A DNA stretch of 64,000 nucleotides from Chlamydiota bacterium (lineage in GTDB: Bacteria > Chlamydiota > Chlamydiia > Chlamydiales > Rhabdochlamydiaceae): assembly GCA_022614855.1 (NCBI GenBank), contig JAKEHU010000019.1, positions 1 to 64,000 of the forward strand, in the 5' to 3' direction. Below, piece after piece: positions 55,630-64,000 of the stretch; position 1 is the stretch's first letter; each line of letters opens with the position of its first letter. The notes beneath the pieces were generated by a model. That model was not told the origin of the DNA. It worked only from the letters and a program-made list of their open reading frames with translations, and did not search any database. Both the position numbers and the translations under genes were made by a program.

Positions 55630-56425
55630 GCTTTTGCAAAAAGAAAAAATTCCCAATGTTTTGCTCCTAGAAGGTCCAAACTTATTGAGCCAGGCAAAAG
55701 AAATTGCTGGCAAATTGATGGGTCCAGCTCATCAAAGAAAAATTGCCTCAGAAAACCACCCCGATCTTTTCATCTATCAGATCAAGGAAAAAAGCGGGCT
55801 CCATTCGATTGCATCCCTGCGCCACCTAATCGAACAGATTGGCCTTTCCCCGTTAGAAGCAAACGTGAAGGTCTTCATCATCGACTCAGCCGAAAAGATG
55901 CTCCCTTCAGGGGCAAATGCCCTTTTAAAAACCTTAGAAGAACCTCCAAATGATAGTTATATCCTTCTTCTCACTGAAGATAGCTCCTTTCTTTTGCCAA
56001 CGATTGGCTCTCGCTGCACAAAAATTTCCTATGAAGCGAATCAAAGCAGTGAAGATCTCTCTGAAATCAAAGAGCACATTACCCAGCTTTTTCACTCCCT
56101 TTCGGATGAACTCTCTTTGCTCGAAGGGATTACAAAACTTGAAAAACAATTTTTTAATGATCCAGAAAAAACCCAAGAGTATTTTCACCGCATCGACCTT
56201 CTTTTTCAATCGATTCTCTCTTGGTTTCGCGATATTCAAATCATTTCTTTCACGGAAAATATGAGTAGCAATTATTTGCACAATCTAGGCAAAATAGACG
56301 CCTTAATTGGATATCGTGCGCCTTCTATGGAAAAGATCAACCGACTGATCAAAAAGTCTTACTTCGCTCTAGAGCGCAATATGAAACTCCGCACGGTTAT
56401 CCTGAATTTTTTTCTACAAATATGA
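55616..56425 (+). CDS. holB: DNA polymerase III delta-prime subunit-like protein
   Basis: A 269-residue clamp-loader AAA+ relative. Segments KVFIIDSAEKM, GANALLKTLEEPPND and LPTIGSRCTKI match the delta-prime Walker B-sensor and SRC motifs. The P-loop region (LLLEGPNLLSQAKEIAG) lacks GKT, as expected of the non-hydrolysing subunit. Linkage to tmk is typical of bacteria. It is the last gene of the gyrB-gyrA-tmk-holB run; a hairpin follows. Confidence 0.85.
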   Translation: MSFNELLQKEKIPNVLLLEGPNLLSQAKEIAGKLMGPAHQRKIASENHPDLFIYQIKEKSGLHSIASLRHLIEQIGLSPLEANVKVFIIDSAEKMLPSGANALLKTLEEPPNDSYILLLTEDSSFLLPTIGSRCTKISYEANQSSEDLSEIKEHITQLFHSLSDELSLLEGITKLEKQFFNDPEKTQEYFHRIDLLFQSILSWFRDIQIISFTENMSSNYLHNLGKIDALIGYRAPSMEKINRLIKKSYFALERNMKLRTVILNFFLQI

Positions 56426-56428
56426 GAG

Positions 56429-56451
56429 ATTGCCTGCAAAAAGCAGACAAT
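56429..56451 (+). terminator. Hairpin after the gyrase operon, possible weak terminator
   Basis: ATTGCCTGC and GCAGACAAT pair at eight of nine positions around an AAAAA loop, followed by TTTCT. The T tract is short, so termination would be partial. It separates the conserved operon from the tandem unknown family whose first ATG is at 56473. Confidence 0.4.
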
Positions 56452-56472
56452 TTCTAAAAAACGTGAGGAATC

Positions 56473-57693
56473 ATGAAAATCTCTTCTCAAGAATTTCATA
56501 AATTTGTCCAGTGGTTTTTTACCTTAAATTTTTCTCTTACTAGGGAAAATCTGCTTCGTCTATTTGCACAAACAACCAGCCTGTTTACCCTCATTGCAAC
56601 CGGAGGTCTTTTTTACAAATGCATGGCTAGCCGCTCCTGCAGCTTAAATTTTATTCCCAGTTCTGTAAAAAACTATGCAGCTAACATCTTCACCTCAAGA
56701 GAAAAATCAGTAGAAAGGAAGATTAAAAGCATTGAGCTATATGGAGCTGACGAAGACACTCTTGAAGCATTATCAGAAAAAGATCCACAGCTGACCCCTC
56801 TATTAGCTGATGCTGTTTCAGCATATATAAAGAAGGAAGGAGATTACGATAAAAAGGCAAAGGCGTTTTGTGAAGAATTACAGGCGAAATTCAGCTATTA
56901 TTTATTTGTACATCTTTCCCCCATCACTTATCCAGATGGATCTACTTATTTCGTAGTTGACGTCGTTGAATTGAAAGATGAATCTGCAAGACTAACTTTC
57001 ACTTCTCCATCTTCTAGAATTGCTCATAATGGTCCGAATAGTCTTTTATCGAATTTTGACGAATATTTGAAGCTTGGGACTAAACTTTCTAATGAAGGAA
57101 AGATCAAAAGCAGTGAGCAGAAGGTCCCTGAAATTTGGTACACCTGTTTTGGTCACTCTCATCTAGCCCTAAAACCTTTTCAACAAATTTTTGTCGATAG
57201 CGTGGAAAATAACTTGGAAGCATTGGTAGAAGTTTTCATGGAAGATACAGACGATACTAAAGCTGCAAAAATAGTCTTTCTTTTAGGATATAGGAAGTCA
57301 GGGGAGGATTTAATGAAAGTTCTTACGAGAAGAATACGCGATGAGAATTGGGAAATTAGAAATAATATCCTTAAAGTATTTGCTTTCATGGCAAAACACT
57401 ATCCAGAAATCCAACTGCCACTTTATTACGGGATTATCCCTGCTTTAAATGATCCTTTGGCAACCAATAGAAATGAAGCTGCTGCTATTTTATATCATCA
57501 TTTACCGAATTTAGTGAAGCAAGGAAAAATATCAAATGAAGTTCTACCGTTTGAAATCAAACAAGCCATACCATTTTTACTAAAAATGGAGAAATTGAAG
57601 CAGCCAAAAGGCCATGAGTATGCAAAAGAGATCCTAAACTTTCTTGAGAAACAACAATATGGCTTCACGGTTAAAAATCGTAATAAGGAATAA
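56473..57693 (+). CDS. Tandem unknown family, member 1
   Basis: A 406-residue protein I do not recognise. It has a single N-terminal hydrophobic segment (about 33-50) preceded by SLTRENLLRLFAQT, then the family motifs: IELYGADEDT (about 92), LSPITYPDGSTYFVVDVVE (about 152-170) and WYTCFGHSH (about 225). A helical C-terminus (about 240-400) has HEAT-like units such as EIRNNILKVFAFMAKHYPEI. GTGAGGAATC precedes ATG 56473. It heads the six-gene chain, with member 2 starting nine bases later. The likely topology is a membrane anchor with a soluble domain; function is unknown. Confidence 0.8.
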   Translation: MKISSQEFHKFVQWFFTLNFSLTRENLLRLFAQTTSLFTLIATGGLFYKCMASRSCSLNFIPSSVKNYAANIFTSREKSVERKIKSIELYGADEDTLEALSEKDPQLTPLLADAVSAYIKKEGDYDKKAKAFCEELQAKFSYYLFVHLSPITYPDGSTYFVVDVVELKDESARLTFTSPSSRIAHNGPNSLLSNFDEYLKLGTKLSNEGKIKSSEQKVPEIWYTCFGHSHLALKPFQQIFVDSVENNLEALVEVFMEDTDDTKAAKIVFLLGYRKSGEDLMKVLTRRIRDENWEIRNNILKVFAFMAKHYPEIQLPLYYGIIPALNDPLATNRNEAAAILYHHLPNLVKQGKISNEVLPFEIKQAIPFLLKMEKLKQPKGHEYAKEILNFLEKQQYGFTVKNRNKE

Positions 57694-57701
57694 GATGAGT
57701 C

Positions 57702-58925
57702 ATGAAAGTCCCTTCTTCGCAAGAATTTCGTAAATTTGCCGATTTTGTCTTTACCTTTAACCCTTCGGTAACTAGAGAAAATTTACCGCGCCTATTCGCG
57801 CAAGCAACGCTAGCAACTGGCCTCGCCTTAACCAGTTGGTTCATTTGCAAATGCATAATGAGCCATTGTTATAGCATAAATTCTATTTCTAATATTCCTG
57901 CTAAATTCTTCGGCTCAGAAAAGACAATATTAGAGAAAATTTGGAAAGAAGTTGACACACAAGGCATCGATACTACGCCAATTAAAGCTCTAGAGATATA
58001 TGGTTCAGAAGAGATTACTTTTGATAAGTTTAGCCAAGTGGAAAAAGTCTATTTAGGCAATGCTTTTTTATCATATCTAAAAAACGATGAGAAAAACTAT
58101 CCAACTAAATCGAATACATTTTGTAATTTGTTACTGACAACTCACAAATTAGCCTTTGTAAAGCTTTCTCCTATCACTTACCCTGATGGCTCTATTTACG
58201 TGACAATAGATATTAGAAAGGAAGCAGTAGAATTCAATCCTCCAAATTCGCTTACCATTTCTTGTGAAGATCCGAAAGGTCTTTTAAAGGAATTTGATGA
58301 ATACTGTGAGAAGGGTCGTAAACTTTCCAAGGCTGGGGAGATCGAAAAAGGTGAAGAAAACGTGGCTGGAGTTTGGCATACCCTTTTTGGACATTCCCAT
58401 CCTGACCTTAAACCTTACCTTGAAATTTTTACAAATAATACTAAAGACTTTTACATCTATAGCAAATTATTGGACATTTACTTGTCTAGTGATGACGATT
58501 CCCAAATTGCGAAAGTAATTTTACTTTTTGCTTATCAGGGTACTGGTGAGGGAATAGTAGAGACACTTGAATATAGAATTGATGATCAAAATGGAGATAT
58601 TAGGGCAAATGTATTTAGTGTATATGCTTTTATAGCTGAATACCACCCTAAAATCGAGTTACCTTTTTTGAGGATTCTCTCTGCGATAAATGACCCTCTG
58701 ACAATTGTAAGAAGTAAAGCTCTTAAGACTTTGTACCATTATTTATCGCATCAAAAAGATGGATACATAACAGAAGTTGAACTTAATAAAATTAGAGAAT
58801 TCATCCCAATTCTAAAAAAGATACAGAAGTTACAACAGCCAAATAACCGCTATTTTGCAAATGAGATCTTAAAGGTTCTTAAAGATCATTATGGCATCGA
58901 TATAAACAAGGTAGAGAACTCATGA
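57702..58925 (+). CDS. Tandem unknown family, member 2
   Basis: A 407-residue paralogue of the preceding gene. Hydrophobic segment about 36-50; motifs LEIYGSEEITFDKF (about 103), LSPITYPDGSIYVTIDI (about 157) and WHTLFGHSHPDLKPY (about 225). The C-terminal HEAT-like region ends LKDHYGIDINK. Its first 80 bases and last 240 bases are nearly identical to member 3, while the centre differs. Its stop overlaps the next start as ATGA. Confidence 0.8.
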   Translation: MKVPSSQEFRKFADFVFTFNPSVTRENLPRLFAQATLATGLALTSWFICKCIMSHCYSINSISNIPAKFFGSEKTILEKIWKEVDTQGIDTTPIKALEIYGSEEITFDKFSQVEKVYLGNAFLSYLKNDEKNYPTKSNTFCNLLLTTHKLAFVKLSPITYPDGSIYVTIDIRKEAVEFNPPNSLTISCEDPKGLLKEFDEYCEKGRKLSKAGEIEKGEENVAGVWHTLFGHSHPDLKPYLEIFTNNTKDFYIYSKLLDIYLSSDDDSQIAKVILLFAYQGTGEGIVETLEYRIDDQNGDIRANVFSVYAFIAEYHPKIELPFLRILSAINDPLTIVRSKALKTLYHYLSHQKDGYITEVELNKIREFIPILKKIQKLQQPNNRYFANEILKVLKDHYGIDINKVENS

Positions 58926-60181
58926 GAACAATCCCTTCTTCGCAAGAATTTCGTAAATTTGCCGATTTTGTCTTTACCTTTAATCCTTCGGTAACTAAAG
59001 AAAATATCCCTCGCTTATTTATGCAAGCCACACTAGCAGCTGGACTCGCCTTTACGGGTTGGTTTCTTTACAAATGCATAACGAGTTATTGCAGTTCTAT
59101 TCCCGATTCTATTAAAGGCATTACGACCAAATTCTTCGGTCAGGAAACGATATTAGAAAAAATTAAGAAAAGAATTAATGAGCATGACGTTGATGTTACG
59201 TCAATTAAAGCAATTGAGATATATGGTTCTGATAAATCTATTGATGAACTTCTAGATGAGGAGTTTAAGGATTCTAGAGAAAAACTATTAGCTAATGCAC
59301 TTTTAGGACATCTAAAAAAGGATAAAAAACTTGAAACAGGCAACAAAGATCAGCTCTGTATGACATTAAAAGCTTGGCACAAGCTACCATTTATAGATTT
59401 CTCTATTAATACTTATCTAGATGGCTCCACCTACCTTATATTCGATGTCGTTGAATCAAAAGATGAAAATACCCGGCTAAAGTTCACTTCGATACCTGAC
59501 TCAGTTAAAATTGCTCATAATGATGATCCAGGTGATCTTTTAAAGAAATTTGACGAATACGTTAACATCGGTATGAACCTTTACAAGACAGGACAGTTTG
59601 AAAAGGGAGAGGAACATGTAAGCGGAACTTGGCATACCCTTTTTGGACATACTCATCCACAATTAAAACCTTATCTAGAAACTTTTATTGAGGGTGTTAA
59701 GAAGCACAAGGAGGAATTGATCGATATTTTAATGCGAGATATTGATGATTCCAAAGCTGCGAAAATAATTTTTCTTCTCTCTTATTCTTATATGGAAGAC
59801 TGCACTGAGTTAGTAATGATACTTAAAAAAAGAATTGCCGATCAAAATGGAAAGATTAGAGAGCATGTGTTTAGAGTATTTGCTCACATAGCTAAGTACC
59901 ATTTTATAATTGAACTGCCCTTTTCTGAGATTCTTTCTGCTATAAATGACCCTCTGACAATTGTACGAAGTAAAGCTCTTAAGACTTTGTACCATTATTT
60001 ATCGCATCAAAAGGATGGATATATAACAGAAGTTGAACTTAATAAAATTAAAGAATTCATCCCAATTCTAAAAAAGATAGAGAAATTACAACAGCCAAAT
60101 AACCACTATTTTGCAAATGAGATCTTAAGGGTTCTTAAAGATCATTATGGCATCGATATAAACAAGTCGGAGAAATCATGA
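58922..60181 (+). CDS. Tandem unknown family, member 3
   Basis: A 419-residue paralogue. Hydrophobic segment about 36-50; motifs IEIYGSDKSIDELL, TYLDGSTYLIFDVVES and WHTLFGHTHPQLKPY. HEAT-like C-terminus as in the others. Both ends nearly match member 2 at the DNA level, suggesting recombination between them. Starts and stops overlap neighbours by four bases. Confidence 0.8.
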   Translation: MRTIPSSQEFRKFADFVFTFNPSVTKENIPRLFMQATLAAGLAFTGWFLYKCITSYCSSIPDSIKGITTKFFGQETILEKIKKRINEHDVDVTSIKAIEIYGSDKSIDELLDEEFKDSREKLLANALLGHLKKDKKLETGNKDQLCMTLKAWHKLPFIDFSINTYLDGSTYLIFDVVESKDENTRLKFTSIPDSVKIAHNDDPGDLLKKFDEYVNIGMNLYKTGQFEKGEEHVSGTWHTLFGHTHPQLKPYLETFIEGVKKHKEELIDILMRDIDDSKAAKIIFLLSYSYMEDCTELVMILKKRIADQNGKIREHVFRVFAHIAKYHFIIELPFSEILSAINDPLTIVRSKALKTLYHYLSHQKDGYITEVELNKIKEFIPILKKIEKLQQPNNHYFANEILRVLKDHYGIDINKSEKS

Positions 60182-61674
60182 GAATAATCCCTTCTTCACA
60201 AGAATTTTACAAATTTGTCCACTGGATTTTTAGTGTCGATCTTTCCCTTACGAAAAAAAACATGCCCCGCCTATTTACTCAGGCAATGGGGCTACTTACT
60301 CTCATTGCAGCCGGCAGTTTTCTTTACAAATCTATGGCAAGCCGTAGCTATAGCTTAAGCTTTGTTACGAGTGGTATTAAAAACATTGCAACCAACTGGT
60401 TTGGCTCACGTAAAGAAGATACCACGACATCAGTTAAAAGTGATGATACCAAGGATGAATCATCTTTAATTCCAATTAAGCAACTGACTGATGATGAGAA
60501 AAAGCAATTGGATGGGATTTTTTTATTATATCTAGAAGATAATAATGACCAGGAATACATTACTAAATGTACACAATTCTGTGAAGATTTTAAGAACAAC
60601 CATTCATTAAAATCTGTAGTGTTTTCTCCAACTACTTACACAAATGGTTGGACTTATCCTGCGATTGTAGTTACTAGTGAAAAATCAGCAGTTACACTTT
60701 TTGGTTCACCGACAGAAAAAACCTTTGATGTATATGGATCAAAGACCATCACCTTTGAAAAATTGAGAGAAGATGAGAAAAGCCAGGTGGCTGGTCTTGT
60801 TGCTTCTTATCGAAATAATATCGATAGGGAAATATACGATGCCAAGAGTTTAAGATTCTGTGAATATTTTAAGAAAAAATACTCGCTCGCATTTGTACAA
60901 GTTTCCCACATAACCTATCCGAATAATAATCTAACTTTCACTACAGTGGATCTTGTTGAACAACAAGATGCTGAAGTAAGACTAAAGTTCACTAAAGTCA
61001 ATGTAACTGTTGAACATAATGATCCGGACGGTCTTTTGGCAAAGTTTGGTGAATATTGGAAAAAGGGTGCTGAACTTACCATGGCAAGGAAGCTTCAAGG
61101 TGTGAAAAATAATCCTGAAATTTTGCATCCCCTTTTTGGGCATACTCACCAAGAACTTGCTCCTTATGAATCAATTTTCAGCAATGGCGTTGAAAAACAT
61201 TCAAATGAATTAATCGCGATTTTCCGGGGAGATAGCAATCCCTCTAATTCAGCAAAAGCAGCGTTTCTTTTAGGATATAAGGGTAAAAAAGAAGGTAATA
61301 TGGTAGTGGCCGTCCTTCAGGAAAGAATGCAGGATGAAGATCAAGAAATTCGAAATAATGTGCTCAGAGTATTTGCTTTCATAGCTGAATACCATCATGC
61401 AATCCAGCTTCCCCTCGATAAGATTCTTCCTTTATTAAATGGTCCTTTAACGACTGATAGAAACAAAGCTGCTGGCATTGTATGTCAGTATTTGCGACAC
61501 CAGAAGGGCGAGTTTATAAAAGAAGCTGAACTTGATGAGATTAAAAAATACATCCCAACTCTACAGAGGATGGAGCAGTTAAATCAGCCAAACAATCGTC
61601 TTTGGGCAAAAGAGATCTTAAAGGTTCTTAAGGATTCTTATGGAGTCGATATAAACAAGTCGGAGAAATCATGA
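60178..61674 (+). CDS. Tandem unknown family, member 4, with duplicated central domain
   Basis: The longest member, 498 residues. After the hydrophobic segment (about 33-50) it carries the central domain twice: FSPTTYTNGWTYPAIVV (about 150-170) and VSHITYPNNNLTFTTVDLVE (about 240-260), each preceded by a cysteine-containing CxxF helix. The FGH motif is LHPLFGHTHQELAPY, and the C-terminus is HEAT-like (EIRNNVLRVFAFIAEYHHAI). The extra 90 residues relative to siblings are explained by the duplication. ATGA overlaps on both sides. Confidence 0.8.
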   Translation: MRIIPSSQEFYKFVHWIFSVDLSLTKKNMPRLFTQAMGLLTLIAAGSFLYKSMASRSYSLSFVTSGIKNIATNWFGSRKEDTTTSVKSDDTKDESSLIPIKQLTDDEKKQLDGIFLLYLEDNNDQEYITKCTQFCEDFKNNHSLKSVVFSPTTYTNGWTYPAIVVTSEKSAVTLFGSPTEKTFDVYGSKTITFEKLREDEKSQVAGLVASYRNNIDREIYDAKSLRFCEYFKKKYSLAFVQVSHITYPNNNLTFTTVDLVEQQDAEVRLKFTKVNVTVEHNDPDGLLAKFGEYWKKGAELTMARKLQGVKNNPEILHPLFGHTHQELAPYESIFSNGVEKHSNELIAIFRGDSNPSNSAKAAFLLGYKGKKEGNMVVAVLQERMQDEDQEIRNNVLRVFAFIAEYHHAIQLPLDKILPLLNGPLTTDRNKAAGIVCQYLRHQKGEFIKEAELDEIKKYIPTLQRMEQLNQPNNRLWAKEILKVLKDSYGVDINKSEKS

Positions 61675-62864
61675 GAATAATCCCTCCCCAAATTTCCGAA
61701 TCTGCAAGATGGTTTTTCAAAATAGATTTTTCTCGCAATAAAGGAAACCTACCCCGTCTCTTCGCACAGGTAACCGCCATAACTACTACCTTAACTCTAT
61801 TCGGGTTGGCCTTTTACAAACTCATCACAAACCGCAACTGCAGCTTAAATTTTAGTACTCCTTCTGTAAAAAAAATTGTAAATAAAAAACTTGGAGAAGA
61901 AGAGATAAATAGCTCAAAAGTTAAAGAGAGTGAGAAAATTCCATTTGAAAGGTGTTTTCCAGGTTATAGGCATGATAGTTTCAATGCTGTGCGATTCAGA
62001 GGTATTAATACATTTGGCTCTAAAGAAAATCTTTTTAAAACACTAAGAGAAGAAGATAAAAGAACGTTAGCTAATGTCATCAAACAGTTTTTACTGAGTA
62101 ATCCACGTATGCGCTTGCAATTTGAAACACAGTTTTGTAAGGACGTACAAAGAGAAAACCCTGACTTACTATCTGTAGATCTTTCTTTCGTTACACACCC
62201 AGATAAGTCATTTTACGTTACGATTGAAGTTATTGAAAAAAAGGATAAAGAAAAAAGGACCTCATTCACTCATGTATCCAGTTCAGTGAAAATTACTCCT
62301 CAGGGTCTTGGAGGACTTTTGCCAAAAATGAAAAATTATTTATATTTAGGTACTTTTCTTGCAGAAAGAGGTGAGATCAAAGCGGGCAAGAATGGAGTGA
62401 CACTACCTTGGCATTCTGCTTATGGCCATGAAGGGGATCTGAGCTCTTATAAAGATGATTTTATCCAAGGCGTTAAAGAGTACCAAAAGGGGCTAGAAGA
62501 CACTTTCTTGAAAGGCATAGATGATTCTGTTGCAGAAGTAGCTCTACTTCTCGCTTATGGTTATGAAAAAGATGGGCAGAGATTAGTGGATATCCTTGTG
62601 CAAAGATTGCACGATCAAAATAAAAAGATTAGAGAAAATATACTCAATATATTGAAATCCATAGCTGAAAAACACCCTGAAATCAACCTGCCACTATCTG
62701 AAATTCTCATTTCTTTACACCATCCTTGCTGGAAGGACAGGGCGGCGGCTACTACCATACTCACCTATATCTTGAATCATAAGAAATTGAATGAAATAGA
62801 TAGAGTGCGAATTAAAGATGGACTTGAGTATAATGCAAACCTATTATCCCCCAATGAACCATGA
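61671..62864 (+). CDS. Tandem unknown family, member 5
   Basis: A 397-residue, more diverged paralogue. Hydrophobic segment about 32-50 (TTTLTLFGLAFYKLI), INTFGSKENLFKTL, LSFVTHPDKSFYVTIEVIE and a degenerate WHSAYGHEGDLSSY in place of FGHSH. The C-terminal helices are retained (KIRENILNILKSIAEKHPEI). The stop overlaps the next start as ATGA. Confidence 0.78.
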   Translation: MRIIPPQISESARWFFKIDFSRNKGNLPRLFAQVTAITTTLTLFGLAFYKLITNRNCSLNFSTPSVKKIVNKKLGEEEINSSKVKESEKIPFERCFPGYRHDSFNAVRFRGINTFGSKENLFKTLREEDKRTLANVIKQFLLSNPRMRLQFETQFCKDVQRENPDLLSVDLSFVTHPDKSFYVTIEVIEKKDKEKRTSFTHVSSSVKITPQGLGGLLPKMKNYLYLGTFLAERGEIKAGKNGVTLPWHSAYGHEGDLSSYKDDFIQGVKEYQKGLEDTFLKGIDDSVAEVALLLAYGYEKDGQRLVDILVQRLHDQNKKIRENILNILKSIAEKHPEINLPLSEILISLHHPCWKDRAAATTILTYILNHKKLNEIDRVRIKDGLEYNANLLSPNEP

Positions 62865-64000
62865 AAATCTCTCCTCAAATTTCTCAATCCGTTAGATGGT
62901 TTTTCAAAATAGATTTTTCTCCTACTGCAAACAACCTATTCCGTCTCTTCGCACAAATAACTACTTTAACAATAACCGGCTTAGCTTTTTACAAAGCTAT
63001 GACAAGCCGTTCCTGCAGTATAACTTCTATTTCCAATGCCATAAAAAGAGTTATCAACGATAAGATCTCTAGCCAACAGGCAAAACAAGTATCTGAATTT
63101 GAAAGAATTTTTCCAGGAATTAAGACTGATTTTATTGATGTTACTCCTTTTAAAGGTGTTGATCTATATCGATCGGAAACCATTACTTTTGAGAATCTCA
63201 CCTATCAAGAAAAGATATATTTAGGGCAATGTATTTTAGCTTATTTTAATTTGAAGAAAAATGACCAATACCTCTATTTAAAAGAACAATTTTGTGACTA
63301 TTTGCAAACGCAGAGAAAATTGACATTGGTAGATCTTTCTATAAGCCATCTGAAGGATGGATCGGTGTATTGTATGGTTGATCTCGTTGAGCGAGAAACG
63401 AGACTCATTTTTACAGATGTACCTGATTCAGGGACACTTTTCCAAGGTGATCCAGGCAATCTTTTACAAGAATGTGACAATTTCTATAGCCTTCGTGCGC
63501 AAATTAGAGATGAGGGGGTGGAGTTAAATGTAGAGAGCAGGGCTTATCATGGTCTAAAGATAACTGATCATCCTGATTTTTCTAAGTTGGAAGAGAAATT
63601 TAAGAAAGATGTTCCACTGTATAAGAATGAATTAAAAGAGATTTGCTTGAAGGGAAAAGATAAAGACATTCCCAAAGTTTTAAGATCAATTTTTCTTGTC
63701 ACTTATTTAGATGGAAAAGAGGCAGTAGAAACCCTAAAGGAAAGAATCTTTGATGTGAATACAATTGTGAGAAATGCTGTGCTCGTAGTATTTGCAAATA
63801 TGGCAGAAAACACTACTATTTCTTTACCCGAGTATGCGATTCTAAAGCTTTTAGATCATCCTTTCGCTTACACTAGAGAAAAGGCTGCTTATATCCTATA
63901 TCATCTCCTAAAAAATAACACCTACTCAGGTGATTTTGTTAAAGTGATTACAGAAAAACTTCCTATTTTAGATAAGTTTGCAGAATTGAAAAACCCAAGA
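62861..64000 (+). CDS. Tandem unknown family, member 6, cut by the window end
   Basis: An ATG at 62861, in the ATGA overlap with member 5, opens a frame that is still open at the last base: 380 codons with no stop. The N-terminus KISPQISQSVRWFFKIDFS is nearly that of member 5. It keeps the hydrophobic segment, VDLYRSETITFENL, LSISHLKDGSVYCMVDLVE and the helical C-terminus (VRNAVLVVFANMAEN). The FGHSH motif has decayed to AYHGLK. Given sibling lengths only about 15-40 residues should be missing. Confidence 0.78.
   Translation, partial: MKISPQISQSVRWFFKIDFSPTANNLFRLFAQITTLTITGLAFYKAMTSRSCSITSISNAIKRVINDKISSQQAKQVSEFERIFPGIKTDFIDVTPFKGVDLYRSETITFENLTYQEKIYLGQCILAYFNLKKNDQYLYLKEQFCDYLQTQRKLTLVDLSISHLKDGSVYCMVDLVERETRLIFTDVPDSGTLFQGDPGNLLQECDNFYSLRAQIRDEGVELNVESRAYHGLKITDHPDFSKLEEKFKKDVPLYKNELKEICLKGKDKDIPKVLRSIFLVTYLDGKEAVETLKERIFDVNTIVRNAVLVVFANMAENTTISLPEYAILKLLDHPFAYTREKAAYILYHLLKNNTYSGDFVKVITEKLPILDKFAELKNPR

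Overview
The window reads as chromosomal DNA of an AT-rich member of the Chlamydiota, most likely an amoeba- or arthropod-associated 'environmental' lineage rather than Chlamydia itself. The evidence is content and linkage. The type III chaperone Slc1 lies beside glgX and a DnaA paralogue; yidC, ruvB-dcd, ssb-pepA, a SpoIID protein, paired CBS-domain TlyC-like proteins, a NifS-like desulfurase and a PP2C phosphatase are clustered; and a DUF721 gene precedes gyrB-gyrA-tmk-holB. The additions beyond Chlamydia are a menaquinone operon, F-box/LRR proteins, a family-10 glycosyltransferase and lineage-specific paralogue families. No species is assigned.

Layout: 1-3421 is accessory: the tail of an unidentified gene, an F-box/LRR gene broken by an in-frame stop, two palindromic elements and an intact F-box/LRR gene. 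3411-5853 holds acpS, a PIN/TRAM membrane protein and lgt. 5779-7650 is a large unknown protein. 7983-11893 holds ssb, pepA, an RluA-type synthase and a GT9 glycosyltransferase. 11814-15989 holds a Nudix hydrolase, an 893-residue unknown protein and an outer-membrane beta-barrel candidate. The SRP RNA lies at about 16.0 kb. 16141-28818 holds spoIID, ruvB, dcd, a DivIC-like gene, two tlyC-like genes, nifS, PP2C, a CPBP protease, a lipoprotein, glgX and slc1. 28828-35911 holds dnaA, yidC, a TPR protein and a GT10 enzyme. 35936-46714 holds a MenI-like thioesterase and the minus-strand run typA-menG-menF-menD-menH-menB-menA-menC-menE. 46783-50030 holds mgtE, a frameshifted unknown gene and a DUF721 gene. 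50047-56425 holds gyrB, gyrA, tmk and holB. 56473-64000 is a chain of six tandem paralogues of unknown function, the last cut by the window edge.

The menaquinone genes cover chorismate to menaquinone: MenF, MenD, MenH, MenC, MenE and MenB, a hotdog thioesterase for the DHNA-CoA hydrolysis step, MenA and MenG. Most are coupled by 4-28 base overlaps.

The most unusual features are two. First, nine palindromic elements of nearly uniform size (165-181 bp) carry different terminal inverted repeats. Two families occur twice, and one element sits in frame inside menG, adding about 60 residues ahead of the SAM-binding motif. Second, the six-gene array encodes proteins with one N-terminal membrane segment, conserved YGS, YPDGS and FGHSH motifs and a HEAT-like C-terminus. 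It shows translational coupling, a probable gene-conversion tract and an internal domain duplication. No CRISPR array, rRNA or tRNA gene was recognised.
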